Shown piece after piece: positions 1 to 8,809 of a stretch of DNA of 56,614 nucleotides (positions are counted from its first letter, which is position 1; each line of letters begins with the position of its first letter). The stretch spans positions 3,860,514 through 3,917,127 of the forward strand of contig CP070812.1 of NCBI GenBank assembly GCA_020344015.1, read 5' to 3'. The notes beneath the pieces were generated by a model. That model saw only the letters and a program-made list of their open reading frames with translations, had not been told where the DNA came from and did not search any database. This DNA is from Gemmatimonadota bacterium (GTDB taxonomy: Bacteria > Gemmatimonadota > Gemmatimonadetes > Palauibacterales > KS3-K002). The translations under genes and the position numbers were made by a program.

Positions 1-567
1 CTCGATACCGCCGCCGGATACGATATAGTTACTGAACCCGTTTGCCCTTAAATAGGCCAGTAGTTCGAGCATCGGTTGGTAGACGAGGTCGGTGTATGGC
101 CGATTGAAGCGCGGATGTTTGGCGGTAGCCAGCCAGTTCGTCACTATCTGGGCGAAGGCGTCGGTGGTCATGCCGGCATGCGTTGCCATGACCAGTTCCA
201 GCAGCGCGTGCTCACCCCCGGCAGCAACGGTTTTCAGGTCGCCTTCAAGTGCCGCCTTAAAGGGCTGTTTGTCTTTCCATTCGGGGTGGCTCGGCGCCAG
301 CGCTTTCACCCGATCGAGGGCGAAAGCCAGCTGAACATACATTGGTTTTTCGATCCACAGCGTGCCGTCGTTGTCGAAAACGGCAATGCGCTCCGGCACC
401 GGCACGAAATCCGCGCCGCCGTCTTCGGTAACACGCTGCACAAAGTTGACGATGGCGCGTTTCGCCTGCCCCTCGTTCCAGGAAGGCAGGGGTTCAACCG
501 CAGCTGCAAGCGACGTCAGCGCCAGTGCGGCGGCCAGGGTGATGGCTACCAAGAGATGACGTCTCAT
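1..567 (-). CDS. Exported HAD-superfamily hydrolase, 3' end cut by window edge
   Basis: The 189 visible codons are open from an ATG at 567 to the window edge. The protein starts with a signal peptide (MRRHLLVAITLAAALALTS, then AAA before the mature part), so it should act in the periplasm. HAD motif I is at about residues 55-60 (FDNDGT, with nucleophile Asp and acid/base Asp), and the last visible residues contain IVSGGG, a good motif II. Motifs III and IV lie outside the window. Known HAD enzymes with this pattern are phosphatases, but the substrate cannot be read here. The gene lies 93 bp downstream of the sulfatase on the same strand and may share its transcript. The family call is secure and the function is not. 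Confidence 0.82.
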   Translation of the reverse strand, partial: MRRHLLVAITLAAALALTSLAAAVEPLPSWNEGQAKRAIVNFVQRVTEDGGADFVPVPERIAVFDNDGTLWIEKPMYVQLAFALDRVKALAPSHPEWKDKQPFKAALEGDLKTVAAGGEHALLELVMATHAGMTTDAFAQIVTNWLATAKHPRFNRPYTDLVYQPMLELLAYLRANGFSNYIVSGGGIE

Positions 568-660
568 ATCTTCTTCCTTTCTCTGGTTTCATCTAATATC
601 GAAAATCCGGGCGACGGGCGTGCCTAGGAAGTCCACCCCTGCGCCATTCCTTCACAATGA

Positions 661-2244
661 TTATCGGGTTCCCGCAGTACTTGTCATCTTTTCCATCACT
701 TGGTCCAAGCTGAAGCTTGCCGGCTTCATGCGCGGCGGGTATTCTTTAAAGGTTGCAAGGAACCTCCCCACAAAGGCCTGGGCCGGAACCAGCAGGAAGG
801 CGCGATCCAGCAGCCAATCGAAATAGGTGTTGGAGGTGACGGTGGCCCGCTCGTAGGGATCGCGGCGCAGATTAAAAATCAGCGGCACCCGCAGCGGTAC
901 GAATGGCTCCATCCAGACGCGGAAGGTGCCTGGCGACTTCTGCTCCATGAAGATCAGCTTCCAGTCGTCGTAGCGCAGCGCCGTCAGGTCGCCGTCGTCC
1001 GAGAAGTAGAAGATCTCGTGGCGGCCGCTGCTGTCGGACGAGCCGGTGAGATGCGGCAAGATGTTGTAGCCGTCGAGGTGGATCCGGTACTCACGGCCGA
1101 GGGCGCGTGAGCGGTATCCGTCCAGCAGGTCCTCCTTGATGTCGTCCTTGCCTGCGGCGGCGACGAAAGTGGGGAACCAGTCCATGTGGTGGACGATCTG
1201 GTTGGAGACGGAGCCGGCCTCGATGTGCCCGGGCCAACGCACCATGGCGGGTACGCGCCAGCCGCCCTCCCAGTTGGTGTTCTTCTCGCCTAGGAATGGC
1301 GTGGCAGCCGCGTCCGGCCACGTGTTGTAATGCGGCCCGTTGTCTGTCGAGTAGAAGACGATGGTGTTGTCAGCGATGCCGAGCTCGTCGAGCAGGTCGA
1401 GGAACCTCCCGATGTGCATGTCGTGCTCGACCATGCCGTCGGCGTACTCGTCCTGACCCGAGATGCCCCGCAACTCTTCTTTGACGTGCGTGCGGAAGTG
1501 CATGCGCGTACCACTCCACCAAACGTACCAAGGCTGGCCGCGCTGGTGGGCCTCCCGGATGAACCGGATGGCTGCGTCCGATGTCTCGTCGTCCACTGTT
1601 TCCATGCGCTTCTTGGTCAGCGGGCCCGTGTCCTCGATGCGTCCGTCGGCCCAGCTGTGGATCACGCCCCGCGGGCCGAACGTCTCGTGGAAGGTACGAC
1701 CGTCCGGCAACACCATATCGCCCGGGTAGTCCTCGTTCTCCGGCTCCTCCTCCGCGTTCAGGTGGTAGAGGTTGCCGAAGAACTCGTCGAACCCGTGGTT
1801 TGTCGGCAGGAACTCGTCGCGGTCGCCGAGGTGGTTCTTGCCGAACTGCCCCGTGGTGTAGCCCAGCTCTTTCAGGACCACCGCAATCGTCGGATCCTCC
1901 TCGCGGAGGCCCAGGTCGGCCCCGGGCAGCCCCACCTTGCTGAGGCCCGTGCGGAAAACGCTCTGGCCGGTGATGAACGAGGATCGCCCCGCCGTGCAGC
2001 TCTGTTCACCGTAGTAGTCGGTGAAGATCATCCCCTCGTTGGCGATGCGATCGATGTTGGGCGTCCGATAGCCCACCATACCCATGGTGTAGGCGCTGAT
2101 GTTGGATTGGCCGATGTCGTCGCCCCATACGACCAGGATGTTAGGCCGGTCCTGGGCTGTGGCCGGTGTCGCGGTCCAGCCCAGCACGGCGACCAGAGCG
2201 ATCGCCGCGAGTGCAACGCGACCTGTGACAGTGAACCTATACAT
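661..2244 (-). CDS. Periplasmic arylsulfatase (alkaline-phosphatase superfamily, type I sulfatase)
   Basis: This 527-residue protein has a signal peptide (residues 1-30, ending ATPATA-QD). The metal-binding Asp pair (GDD, 41-43) is followed by the sulfatase signature CTAGR at 83-87. Cys83 is the residue that type I sulfatases convert to formylglycine, so a maturation enzyme must be encoded elsewhere. A later TDNGPH block is a typical metal/sulfate segment. It hydrolyses sulfate esters; the substrate (aryl or carbohydrate) is not predictable. An in-frame ATG at 2367 would overlap korB. The ATG at 2244 is preferred because GGGAG lies 7 nt upstream and the signal peptide begins there; ATG 2250 is a close alternative. 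The exported HAD hydrolase follows on the same strand. Confidence 0.9.
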   Translation of the reverse strand: MYRFTVTGRVALAAIALVAVLGWTATPATAQDRPNILVVWGDDIGQSNISAYTMGMVGYRTPNIDRIANEGMIFTDYYGEQSCTAGRSSFITGQSVFRTGLSKVGLPGADLGLREEDPTIAVVLKELGYTTGQFGKNHLGDRDEFLPTNHGFDEFFGNLYHLNAEEEPENEDYPGDMVLPDGRTFHETFGPRGVIHSWADGRIEDTGPLTKKRMETVDDETSDAAIRFIREAHQRGQPWYVWWSGTRMHFRTHVKEELRGISGQDEYADGMVEHDMHIGRFLDLLDELGIADNTIVFYSTDNGPHYNTWPDAAATPFLGEKNTNWEGGWRVPAMVRWPGHIEAGSVSNQIVHHMDWFPTFVAAAGKDDIKEDLLDGYRSRALGREYRIHLDGYNILPHLTGSSDSSGRHEIFYFSDDGDLTALRYDDWKLIFMEQKSPGTFRVWMEPFVPLRVPLIFNLRRDPYERATVTSNTYFDWLLDRAFLLVPAQAFVGRFLATFKEYPPRMKPASFSLDQVMEKMTSTAGTR

Positions 2245-2306
2245 GTGCATTCTCCCGCGGTTGAAGTTTGCAGCGCTACTTCGGTGCCTTCGTTTTGTTG
2301 TCAGCG

Positions 2307-3329
2307 TTAGTCGCAATCGACGCACCAGGTGCGGCCCGATCGTAGCAGGTTGTTCAGGTCGCCGCAACAGGCGGCGTCGAGCCGCGACTCGACCTGGTCC
2401 TCGTAGGCTGGCGCCGGGTCGCAGTAGACAACGCCCAGGGCGACCGGGAGCTCCGGCGGCTCCATGGCGACGAGCAACTGGGCTAGCCCGCGGTCCTTCT
2501 CGTCGTGGATCATGATGTCGTCCTCGGTCACGCCGTCCTCGCCGATCGTCACGGCCTCGAGCTGCAGGGTGCCGGGTTTGAGCCGCAGGCCCTTCTCCCT
2601 GTCCTTGCCGAACAGCAGAGGTTTACCGTGCTCGACGTGGACCTGGCGGTCGGAGGCTATGCTCTTCTCGGTGAAGTCGGCGAACGCCTTGTCGTTGAAG
2701 ACGATGCAGTTCTGGAAGATCTCGGTGAACGAGGCGCCGTGATGCTCGTGGGCGCGCTTGAGTACTTGCATCAAGTGCTTCTGCATGGTGTCGACGGAGC
2801 GGGCGACGAAGCGGGCGCCGGCGCCGAGTGCGAAGGCGCAGGCCGACAGCGGCTGTTCGAGTGAGCCGCGCGGGCTGGACGGCGACATCGTCCCCTGTCG
2901 CGAGGTCGGCGAGTATTGGCCCTTGGTGAGCCCGTAGATCTCGTTGTTGAAGAGGCAGATCTGCAGGTTCACGTTGCGGCGCAGGGTGTGGAGCGTGTGG
3001 TTGCCGCCGATGCTCAGGCCATCGCCGTCGCCGGTGACGACCCAGACGTCGAGCTCGGGGTTCGCCAACTTGATACCGGTGGCGAACGCCGGGGCGCGCC
3101 CGTGGATCGTGTGGAAACCGTAGCTCGACATATAGTAGGGGAAGCGTGCGGCGCAGCCGATCCCCGAGACGAAGACCGTGTCCTCGCGCTTCACGCCCAA
3201 CTCGGCCAGCGTCTTCTGGATCGCCTTGATGATCGCGTAGTCACCACAGCCGGGACACCACCGCACCTCCTGGTCCGAGGCGAAGTCGGCGGGCTTTGGC
3301 TGATCTACATCCTTCGTCGCAGTGCTCAT
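2307..3329 (-). CDS. korB: 2-oxoacid:ferredoxin oxidoreductase, beta subunit
   Basis: The 340-residue TPP-binding subunit pairs with KorA to oxidise 2-oxoglutarate (or a related 2-oxoacid) to the CoA ester with reduction of ferredoxin. WCPGCGD (24-30) provides two of the cluster cysteines, IGC (57-59) another, and GDGDGLSIGGNH (100-111) is the TPP/Mg site. The length and N-terminus (MSTAT...KPADFASDQEVRW) fit the family. The C-terminus carries extra cysteines (AACC and a final CVDCD) whose role is unclear. The start is supported by GGAGAAG 5 nt upstream. Such genes normally follow korA directly. Here a serine hydrolase gene of about 1.1 kb lies between them, so korB may depend on read-through of that gene. 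Confidence 0.92.
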   Translation of the reverse strand: MSTATKDVDQPKPADFASDQEVRWCPGCGDYAIIKAIQKTLAELGVKREDTVFVSGIGCAARFPYYMSSYGFHTIHGRAPAFATGIKLANPELDVWVVTGDGDGLSIGGNHTLHTLRRNVNLQICLFNNEIYGLTKGQYSPTSRQGTMSPSSPRGSLEQPLSACAFALGAGARFVARSVDTMQKHLMQVLKRAHEHHGASFTEIFQNCIVFNDKAFADFTEKSIASDRQVHVEHGKPLLFGKDREKGLRLKPGTLQLEAVTIGEDGVTEDDIMIHDEKDRGLAQLLVAMEPPELPVALGVVYCDPAPAYEDQVESRLDAACCGDLNNLLRSGRTWCVDCD

Positions 3330-3353
3330 ATCACTTCTCCAGCGGGACCAGGT

Positions 3354-4490
3354 CTATGGTATCGGTCCGAGGCTCGGCATGAACGTGTGGAGCACCGCCC
3401 GGCTCACGCGACCGCTGCTCACGCGATAGCGATTCAAGAACACGATGACCGCGGCTTCTTGTTCCGGGTATCGGGAGAAGTTCGCTACGAAGCCCGCGAC
3501 CTGGCCGCCGTGAGCTTGTGTCGTGAGACCCTCGTACTCGCCGACCCCCCATCCGAAGCCGTATCCAACGCTCTCTCCATCGGGGAGCACGACCGGCGTC
3601 CACATTGCTTCCTTCGATTCGGCGCTCAAGAGCTCGTCGCCGTAGAGAGCCTCGTCCCATTTCGCCAGGTCGTAGGCCGAGCTCAGGATTCCGCCGGCTC
3701 CGAGAGTCGATGAGGTCTCCGTAGGACGCCGGTTGATCAGCTCGCCGACCTTGTTAACCCAGTAGCCGGAAGCACGGTGCGGAATGATCGCCTCGGGATC
3801 CGCCAAGCGGGTCTGGGTCATCCCCAGCGGTCCGAAGATGCGGGCCTCGAGGACCTGACCCAGAGGACGGCCGTCGATCCGCTCCACGATCATGCTCGCC
3901 AAGAAATAGCCTGTGTTGCTGTAGTACCATCCCGTACCCGGAGTGAAATCCATGGGTCGGGAATGTGCGGCCTGGATGACCTGTTCCGGCGTGAGGCGAA
4001 AGCCGTACACGTCGTAGGTCATGATCTCCTCGTAGTCGGGAATGCCGGACGTGTGGTTCAGCAGGTGCCGTACCGTCACGCCGAGCCACTCGCTCGGGAG
4101 ATCCGACAGGTACTGATGAATCGGGTCGTCCAGGGCGAGCCTGTCCTCCTGGACGAGGAGCATGACGGCGGCGGAGACGAACTGTTTGCTTATAGAGCCG
4201 ATCTCGAACACGGTGCTATCGGTGACCGGCACCGAAAGCTCCACGTTGGCCATGCCGTAGGGCTTCAGATGGACGATCCGCCCTCTCGAGGCCACCGCCA
4301 CGAGGCCCCCCGGGATGTTGTTTTCGTCCATATAGGTCTCAACCCGGCGGTCCAGTTCGGCGAGCGCGTCGGGAGACGGCTGGACGAGTTGGGCGGAGGC
4401 GGTCGCGGCACCGCAGACCAGGAACGTGGAGATCAGCGCCGATCCGATCCTGCCCAAGGATCCGGTTCTCCGAAGAGAGGTGGCACCCAT
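3354..4490 (-). CDS. Exported class C beta-lactamase-family serine hydrolase inside the kor operon
   Basis: Counting from ATG 4490 (378 aa), a signal peptide (RR, hydrophobic core, ATASA-Q) precedes a penicillin-binding fold. It has SISK (Ser99/Lys102), YSN (190-192) and HGG (327-329), the three catalytic motifs of class C-like esterases, D-aminopeptidases and beta-lactamases. The substrate is unknown. Another in-frame ATG at 4556 lies 4 nt after the korA stop, but the 22 residues it would add are not signal-like, and GGAGAG sits 4 nt before ATG 4490. The extra N-terminal codons resemble the start of KorB, suggesting insertion at an original korA-korB junction. It probably has no direct role in 2-oxoacid oxidation. 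Confidence 0.85.
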   Translation of the reverse strand: MGATSLRRTGSLGRIGSALISTFLVCGAATASAQLVQPSPDALAELDRRVETYMDENNIPGGLVAVASRGRIVHLKPYGMANVELSVPVTDSTVFEIGSISKQFVSAAVMLLVQEDRLALDDPIHQYLSDLPSEWLGVTVRHLLNHTSGIPDYEEIMTYDVYGFRLTPEQVIQAAHSRPMDFTPGTGWYYSNTGYFLASMIVERIDGRPLGQVLEARIFGPLGMTQTRLADPEAIIPHRASGYWVNKVGELINRRPTETSSTLGAGGILSSAYDLAKWDEALYGDELLSAESKEAMWTPVVLPDGESVGYGFGWGVGEYEGLTTQAHGGQVAGFVANFSRYPEQEAAVIVFLNRYRVSSGRVSRAVLHTFMPSLGPIP

Positions 4491-4517
4491 GCATCTCTCC
4501 AAGTGGCGGGCGTGCAG

Positions 4518-4556
4518 CTCGGCGGGCTTGAGCTGCGTGTCGGTCGCGGTCGTCAT
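4518..4556 (-). other. Apparent remnant of an original korB 5' end
   Basis: Four bases after the korA stop, an ATG opens codons reading MTTATDTQLKPAE. The intact korB begins MSTATKDVDQPKPAD. Both share the ATG..ACC/T GCG AC start, and 11 bases (AAGCCCGCCGA) encoding the KPA motif are identical. The distance to korA is what a native korA-korB junction would have. I infer that this is the old korB start left behind when a serine hydrolase gene came in. The similarity is short and chance is possible. Confidence 0.5.
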
Positions 4557-4560
4557 AACG

Positions 4561-6471
4561 TTAGCCCAGTCTGTTGCGGATCGCTTCGTATATCTCTGTG
4601 ATCTTGAAGGGCTGGCCCTTCACTTTGGTGAGTGACTCGCCCTGGATCAGGTACCTGTCACGCAGGACGCTCACGAGCTGGCCATGGTTCATCTCGGGCA
4701 CCAGGATCCTGTCGTAGCTCTTCAGTAGCTCGCCGAGGTTGCGAGGGAATGGTGACAGGTAGCGGAGATGAATGTGAGCCACGTGGCACCCTTCCTCGCG
4801 GGCCTTCCCCACGCCTTGGTAGATCGGGCCGTAGGTGGAACCCCAACCGACCACCGCCAGCGTGGCATTCTCTGGACCCAACTCCGGCTTCTGGAGTGGG
4901 ATGTCGTTGGCGATCCCGGCGATCTTGGCGGCGCGCGCTTCGGTCATGCGTGCGTGGTTCTCAGGATCGTAGGAGATGTCGCCGGTCTCGTAGTCGCGCT
5001 CGATGCCACCGACCCGGTGCTCGAGGCCCGGGGTGCCGGGCCGCGCCCACGGCCGGGCCAGCGTCTTCGGGTCGCGCAGGAACGGGTGAAAGCCCTCGGG
5101 ATCGGTTCTGAACTCCACCGGGAACCTGGGCAGCCTATCGACGTCCGGTATCGCCCAGGGCTCCGCCGCGTTCATCAGGTACGCATCGGTGAGCAGGATG
5201 ACCGGCGTCATGTACTTCGTCGCCAGGCGTACCGCCTCCATCGCGACCTCGAACGAGTCGCCCGGTGTCGCCGCCGCCACAACCGCCAGCGGCGCGTCGC
5301 CGTGCCGGCCGTACAGCGCCTGCAGCAGGTCGGCCTGTTCCGCCTTGGTTGGCATCCCCGTCGACGGCCCGGCCCGTTGGGCGTTGACTATGATGAGCGG
5401 CAGTTCGGCTGCCACGGCGAGTCCGGCCGGCTCGGTCTTGAGTGCGACGCCGGCGCCGGAGCTCGAGGTCACTCCCAGCGCGCCGCTGTACGAAGCGCCG
5501 ATGGCCGAGCAGATGGCGGCTATCTCGTCCTCCGCCTGGAAGGTGACGACCCCGTACTCGGCGAGCTGCGCCATGGCGTGGAGCAGCGGCGAAGCCGGAG
5601 TAATGGGATACGAACCTAAGACGATGCGGCCCAGCCCGGCGGCGCGGGCGCCGGCGAGCAGGCCGTAGGCGGTGGCTTCGGTGCCGGTGATCGTGCGGTA
5701 GAGGCCGGGCTCGACGTCCGCAGCCGCAACCGTGTAACCCACTACATCGCTGGGCATCTCCGCAGTCTCGCCGAAGGCGTGGCCGGCGTTCAGGGCGGCG
5801 ATGTTGGCGTTCATGATGTCGGGTTTCTTAGAAAATTTGCCCTTCAACCACTCTATCGTCGCCGAGCGATCGCGCCCGTACATCCAGAGCATCAGGCCCA
5901 GCGCCCACAGGTTGCGGGAACGTCGCGCGTCCTTGGCGCTGACACCGAACTCCTTCACGGCCTCCTCGGTGAGGCGCGTGATGTCGAGCTTGATCAACTG
6001 GTAGCGCGCCAGCGTGTCGTCTTCCAGCGGGCTCGACTCGTAATCCGCCTTCTTGAGGTTGCGGTCGGTGAACGAGCTCTCGTCGGCGATCACCATCCCG
6101 CCGATCCGCAGGTCATCGAGGTTCACTTTCAGTGCCGCCGGGTTGAACGCGACCAGCACGTCCAGCTCGTCGCCGGATGTCCTGATGTCGACGGACCCGA
6201 AGTGGACCTGGAAGGCCGAGACGCCGTAGGTGGTGCCGGCGGGTGCCCTGATCTCTGCTGGGTAATCGGGGAAGGTGGCGATGTCGCTGCCGGCCAGCGC
6301 GCTCTCGATGGCAAACTGGGTGCCGGTCAGCTGGATGCCGTCGCCGGAGTCGCCGGCGAACCGGATGACGATCTCGTCGCGGATCTCACGGGGTCGCAAG
6401 CCGGCGCGCGCTGGCGCGCCGCTGGAGCCGCTCGCCTCGGCACCGCCGCCGTCGGGGCTGTTCGCACTCAT
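4561..6471 (-). CDS. korA: 2-oxoacid:ferredoxin oxidoreductase, fused gamma-alpha subunit
   Basis: This 636-residue subunit joins an N-terminal gamma domain (about 33-220, starting IRFAGDSGDGIQLTG) to the alpha pyrimidine-binding domain (about 255-600, with TGTEATAYG and YPITPASP). This is the two-subunit architecture of KorAB-type 2-oxoglutarate:ferredoxin oxidoreductases. With KorB it forms the cytoplasmic complex that replaces or supplements 2-oxoglutarate dehydrogenase. The first 25 residues are low-complexity (Gly, Ala, Ser) and outside the core. The start ATG has only a weak ribosome site (AGGTAG). The stop is followed after 4 nt by the vestigial ATG described above. Confidence 0.93.
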   Translation of the reverse strand: MSANSPDGGGAEASGSSGAPARAGLRPREIRDEIVIRFAGDSGDGIQLTGTQFAIESALAGSDIATFPDYPAEIRAPAGTTYGVSAFQVHFGSVDIRTSGDELDVLVAFNPAALKVNLDDLRIGGMVIADESSFTDRNLKKADYESSPLEDDTLARYQLIKLDITRLTEEAVKEFGVSAKDARRSRNLWALGLMLWMYGRDRSATIEWLKGKFSKKPDIMNANIAALNAGHAFGETAEMPSDVVGYTVAAADVEPGLYRTITGTEATAYGLLAGARAAGLGRIVLGSYPITPASPLLHAMAQLAEYGVVTFQAEDEIAAICSAIGASYSGALGVTSSSGAGVALKTEPAGLAVAAELPLIIVNAQRAGPSTGMPTKAEQADLLQALYGRHGDAPLAVVAAATPGDSFEVAMEAVRLATKYMTPVILLTDAYLMNAAEPWAIPDVDRLPRFPVEFRTDPEGFHPFLRDPKTLARPWARPGTPGLEHRVGGIERDYETGDISYDPENHARMTEARAAKIAGIANDIPLQKPELGPENATLAVVGWGSTYGPIYQGVGKAREEGCHVAHIHLRYLSPFPRNLGELLKSYDRILVPEMNHGQLVSVLRDRYLIQGESLTKVKGQPFKITEIYEAIRNRLG

Positions 6472-6536
6472 GGTACTACCTGCTCGTCAGTCCTTATATG
6501 CGGTAAAGTCTTCCGCAATACTATCAGAATTGTCCA

Positions 6537-6610
6537 CGGTGACCAGTAGCCGGTGACCGGTGGCCGGTGGCTGGTAGCCGGTGGCAGGTGGTCTCCCGGG
6601 TCCACCGATC
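6537..6610. repeat. Degenerate GGTAGCCGGTG-type short repeats upstream of korA
   Basis: About six imperfect copies of an 8-11 bp word (GTAGCCGGTG, ACCGGTGGCC, GGTGGCTGGT and similar) run through 6544-6588. They are followed by inverted-looking words (ACCCGTTACCCATT, TTACCGGTTGCC) up to 6640. The stretch is non-coding and lies between the korA start and an aminotransferase remnant. It resembles dispersed intergenic low-complexity repeats; no function is evident. Confidence 0.55.
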
Positions 6611-6629
6611 ACCCGTTACCCATTGCTGA

Positions 6630-7022
6630 TTACCGGTTGCCTCTCACCTTTCGCACAAGCTCGAAGAACCGCCCGATCTCGTCCTCGGTGTTGTAGACGT
6701 TGGGCGAGATCCTGACCGTGTTCAGCTCCTGAGTGTGAAACGGCCGTAATACGAAGCCGTGTTCCCGGCACATGTAATCGAAAAGGCCCTGGCTGTCGGC
6801 CCCGCGGATCTCGAGGGCGAAGAGGGATGCCGAGCCGTCCCACGACCGCGGTGACCGCCAGACGACGCGGTCGGATTCTTCGGCCATGAGGCGGAACCGA
6901 TGCCAGAGCGCTTCGTAGCGGCCCTCCTTCCGCGGCGATGGGTCATGGCTCTTCCCGGCTATGGGCGATTGACAGCGAGAGAGGTGTGCCTGCAACGTAG
7001 GGCGCGACCCGTCTGCCATCAA
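6630..7022 (-). pseudogene. C-terminal remnant of a class V aminotransferase
   Basis: The last 95 or so residues (from KEGRYEALW) match the C-terminal subdomain of class V aminotransferases and cysteine desulfurases. They include the RISPNVYNTEDEIGRF segment typical of the family's final helix region. The PLP-binding lysine and the whole large domain are absent, and the first 30 residues of this reading frame look unrelated. A full-length relative would be near 380-400 residues. I therefore call it a decayed, 5'-truncated gene, with breakpoints near the repeat-rich region upstream of korA and the divergent deacetylase gene. A translated fragment cannot be excluded. Confidence 0.65.
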
Positions 7023-7042
7023 ACCGCCAAGGGATCTGGCTC

Positions 7043-8002
7043 ATGCAGCGGACCATTATGGTCTACGACCTAGTCCGGGGTGGGGGCGGGTTGAACGCCC
7101 ACGCTTGGCTCGTTGTACTAATAATGCTCGCCGCAGCGTGCGGGCGCGGCGAGCGACCGCCAGCGCCCCGCATCGCAATAACCGTGGACGACTTGCCCTG
7201 GAACGGTCCGGCGCCTCCCGAGGGGCGCGAGGTGGCTACGCAGCGACTCCTCGCCACGCTGGAGGCGCACGGTGCCCCGGCGGCCGGCTTCGTGACTTGC
7301 GGACGCGTGCCCACCGATGCCCCGGTCCTGAGGCTCTGGCTCGAGCGCGGCATGACCCTGGGCAATCACAGCCAAGCACACTGGGATCTCAACAGCGCGC
7401 CCCTGGATCTCTGGCTAGAGGACGTTCGCGCCTGCGACGCGCTATTGCAGGAGGTCACGGGTGGAACGGTGCGCTTCTTCCGCTACCCGATGTTGCACCA
7501 GGGGCCGACCGACGAGCGGCAGCAGGCGGCGCTGGCGCTCCTGCGCGAGCTGGACTACCGGATCGCGCACGTTACGGTGGACAACTCCGAGTTCATGCTG
7601 TCGCGGCCCTACGAAGAGGCGCTGCGCAGCGGCGACGAAGCGAATGCCGAACGCATCGGCCGCTTGCTGGTCGAGCACATCGTCTCGGTCGTGCACCACG
7701 CGCGCGACGTGGCGCGCAGAAAGGTCGGACGTGATGTCGACCAAGTGCTCCTGCTGCACGCGACCGAGCTGGTCGCCGACCACATGGACGCACTGCTCGA
7801 TGCCCTCGCCGCCGAGGGCTTCCTCTTTATCTCGTTGGAGGAGGCGCTTGCCGATCCCGTCTTCCAACTACCCGACGCCTATACAGGGCCCAAAGGTCTT
7901 TCTTGGCTCTACCGTATCGAGCCTTTGGATCCCCAGGATGTCGCTTGGGATGACGCTCAAGCGGAGGCGCTGCGCGAGGCTCTGCAGGCGCTTCGAAACT
8001 AG
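7043..8002 (+). CDS. Polysaccharide-deacetylase-family lipoprotein (NodB-like fold)
   Basis: The protein carries a lipoprotein signal (LIMLAAAC, Cys33), so it is likely membrane-anchored. The NodB fold is shown by TVDDLPW (motif 1, catalytic and metal Asp 49-50), GNHSQAH (motif 2, His109 and His113) and RYP (motif 3, 147-149). Family enzymes remove N- or O-acetyl groups from cell-wall or extracellular polysaccharides. The precise substrate is unknown. The start is uncertain: ATG 7043 and ATG 7058 are both possible and neither has a strong ribosome site. It is transcribed divergently from the aminotransferase remnant and converges on the YwiC-like gene. Confidence 0.82.
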   Translation: MQRTIMVYDLVRGGGGLNAHAWLVVLIMLAAACGRGERPPAPRIAITVDDLPWNGPAPPEGREVATQRLLATLEAHGAPAAGFVTCGRVPTDAPVLRLWLERGMTLGNHSQAHWDLNSAPLDLWLEDVRACDALLQEVTGGTVRFFRYPMLHQGPTDERQQAALALLRELDYRIAHVTVDNSEFMLSRPYEEALRSGDEANAERIGRLLVEHIVSVVHHARDVARRKVGRDVDQVLLLHATELVADHMDALLDALAAEGFLFISLEEALADPVFQLPDAYTGPKGLSWLYRIEPLDPQDVAWDDAQAEALREALQALRN

Positions 8003-8011
8003 ATCGTCTCT

Positions 8012-8809
8012 TCAGGCGAGGCCGACGAGCAATGCGGCCAAGACCAGTACGTTGCTCGCCACCAGCGACCAACCCAGGCGGCGCAGGTTGCGTGGATGAA
8101 CGCCTAGTAGTCCGAAGATGAGGGCGGCGAACGCGGTTGGTACGATGGCCACGGCGGCGAGTGCGGGGACGTCGCCCCCGATGGCGATTGCAATGGCGAT
8201 GGCGATGGCGGCGGCGCTGAGCAGGGGAGGCAGGTGAACGGCCCGGCTCGGCACCGCCGTCTTCTTTGCCCGGGCGATGATGGCCCGCACCGTTATCGTG
8301 CCGAGCAAGAAGACGACCGCCCAGACGACAAAGGCGACCACGGTCTCGCGAACGCCAGAGCCTCCGGCGAGCGCAACCGGGATCATCGTGCTCGAGAGGG
8401 CGACCGAAACGAGCGACTCGCCGATCAGTGTCTTCTCCTGACGCTTGATAGTCAGCGGGGCGAGGGATGCGCCCAGCGCCAGGGGGATGACGGTTGAAAA
8501 GCGCGCGGTCGGCGGCGCCAGCCACAGCCCTGCAGCCCCGGCAATTGCAGCGACGGCCAACAGCATGACGCCGCGCCGGCGAGCCCGGTCGCCCTGCTCG
8601 CGTCTCGCACGGCCCCCGCGTCCGCCACTTAAGACCATGACCGGCTCGTGGACCAGGAAGACGGCGACGATGCCGACGACGAGCAAGACAGGTGCGAAGC
8701 TCAGGTCGCCGAGCGCGAGCGCCGTCAGCAGCGGGAAGCCCAGCTGAGCGTAGGCACCATGCTCTCGCGGTAGAAGCGAAAGCCCGCGGCTCGCCCGCTC
8801 CTGCGTCAT
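8012..8809 (-). CDS. YwiC-like integral membrane protein
   Basis: This 265-residue protein opens with PREHGAYAQLGFPL, the conserved PREHGA motif of YwiC-like proteins, followed by 7-8 hydrophobic segments. One contains a striking alternating Ala-Ile run (about residues 205-218). The biochemical role of the family is not established. The ATG overlaps the msrA stop (ATGA at 8806-8809), so translation is probably coupled to msrA. An upstream in-frame ATG at 8839 lies inside msrA and is not preferred. Confidence 0.75.
   Translation of the reverse strand: MTQERASRGLSLLPREHGAYAQLGFPLLTALALGDLSFAPVLLVVGIVAVFLVHEPVMVLSGGRGGRARREQGDRARRRGVMLLAVAAIAGAAGLWLAPPTARFSTVIPLALGASLAPLTIKRQEKTLIGESLVSVALSSTMIPVALAGGSGVRETVVAFVVWAVVFLLGTITVRAIIARAKKTAVPSRAVHLPPLLSAAAIAIAIAIAIGGDVPALAAVAIVPTAFAALIFGLLGVHPRNLRRLGWSLVASNVLVLAALLVGLA

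Noticed and set aside
1330..2310. Long plus-strand open frame (326 codons) opposite the sulfatase
   Set aside because: Antisense to a gene with clear catalytic motifs; no recognisable domain; long shadow frames are expected in GC-rich DNA.
4768..5619. 283-codon plus-strand frame inside korA
   Set aside because: Antisense shadow; korA is complete and conserved over the same span.
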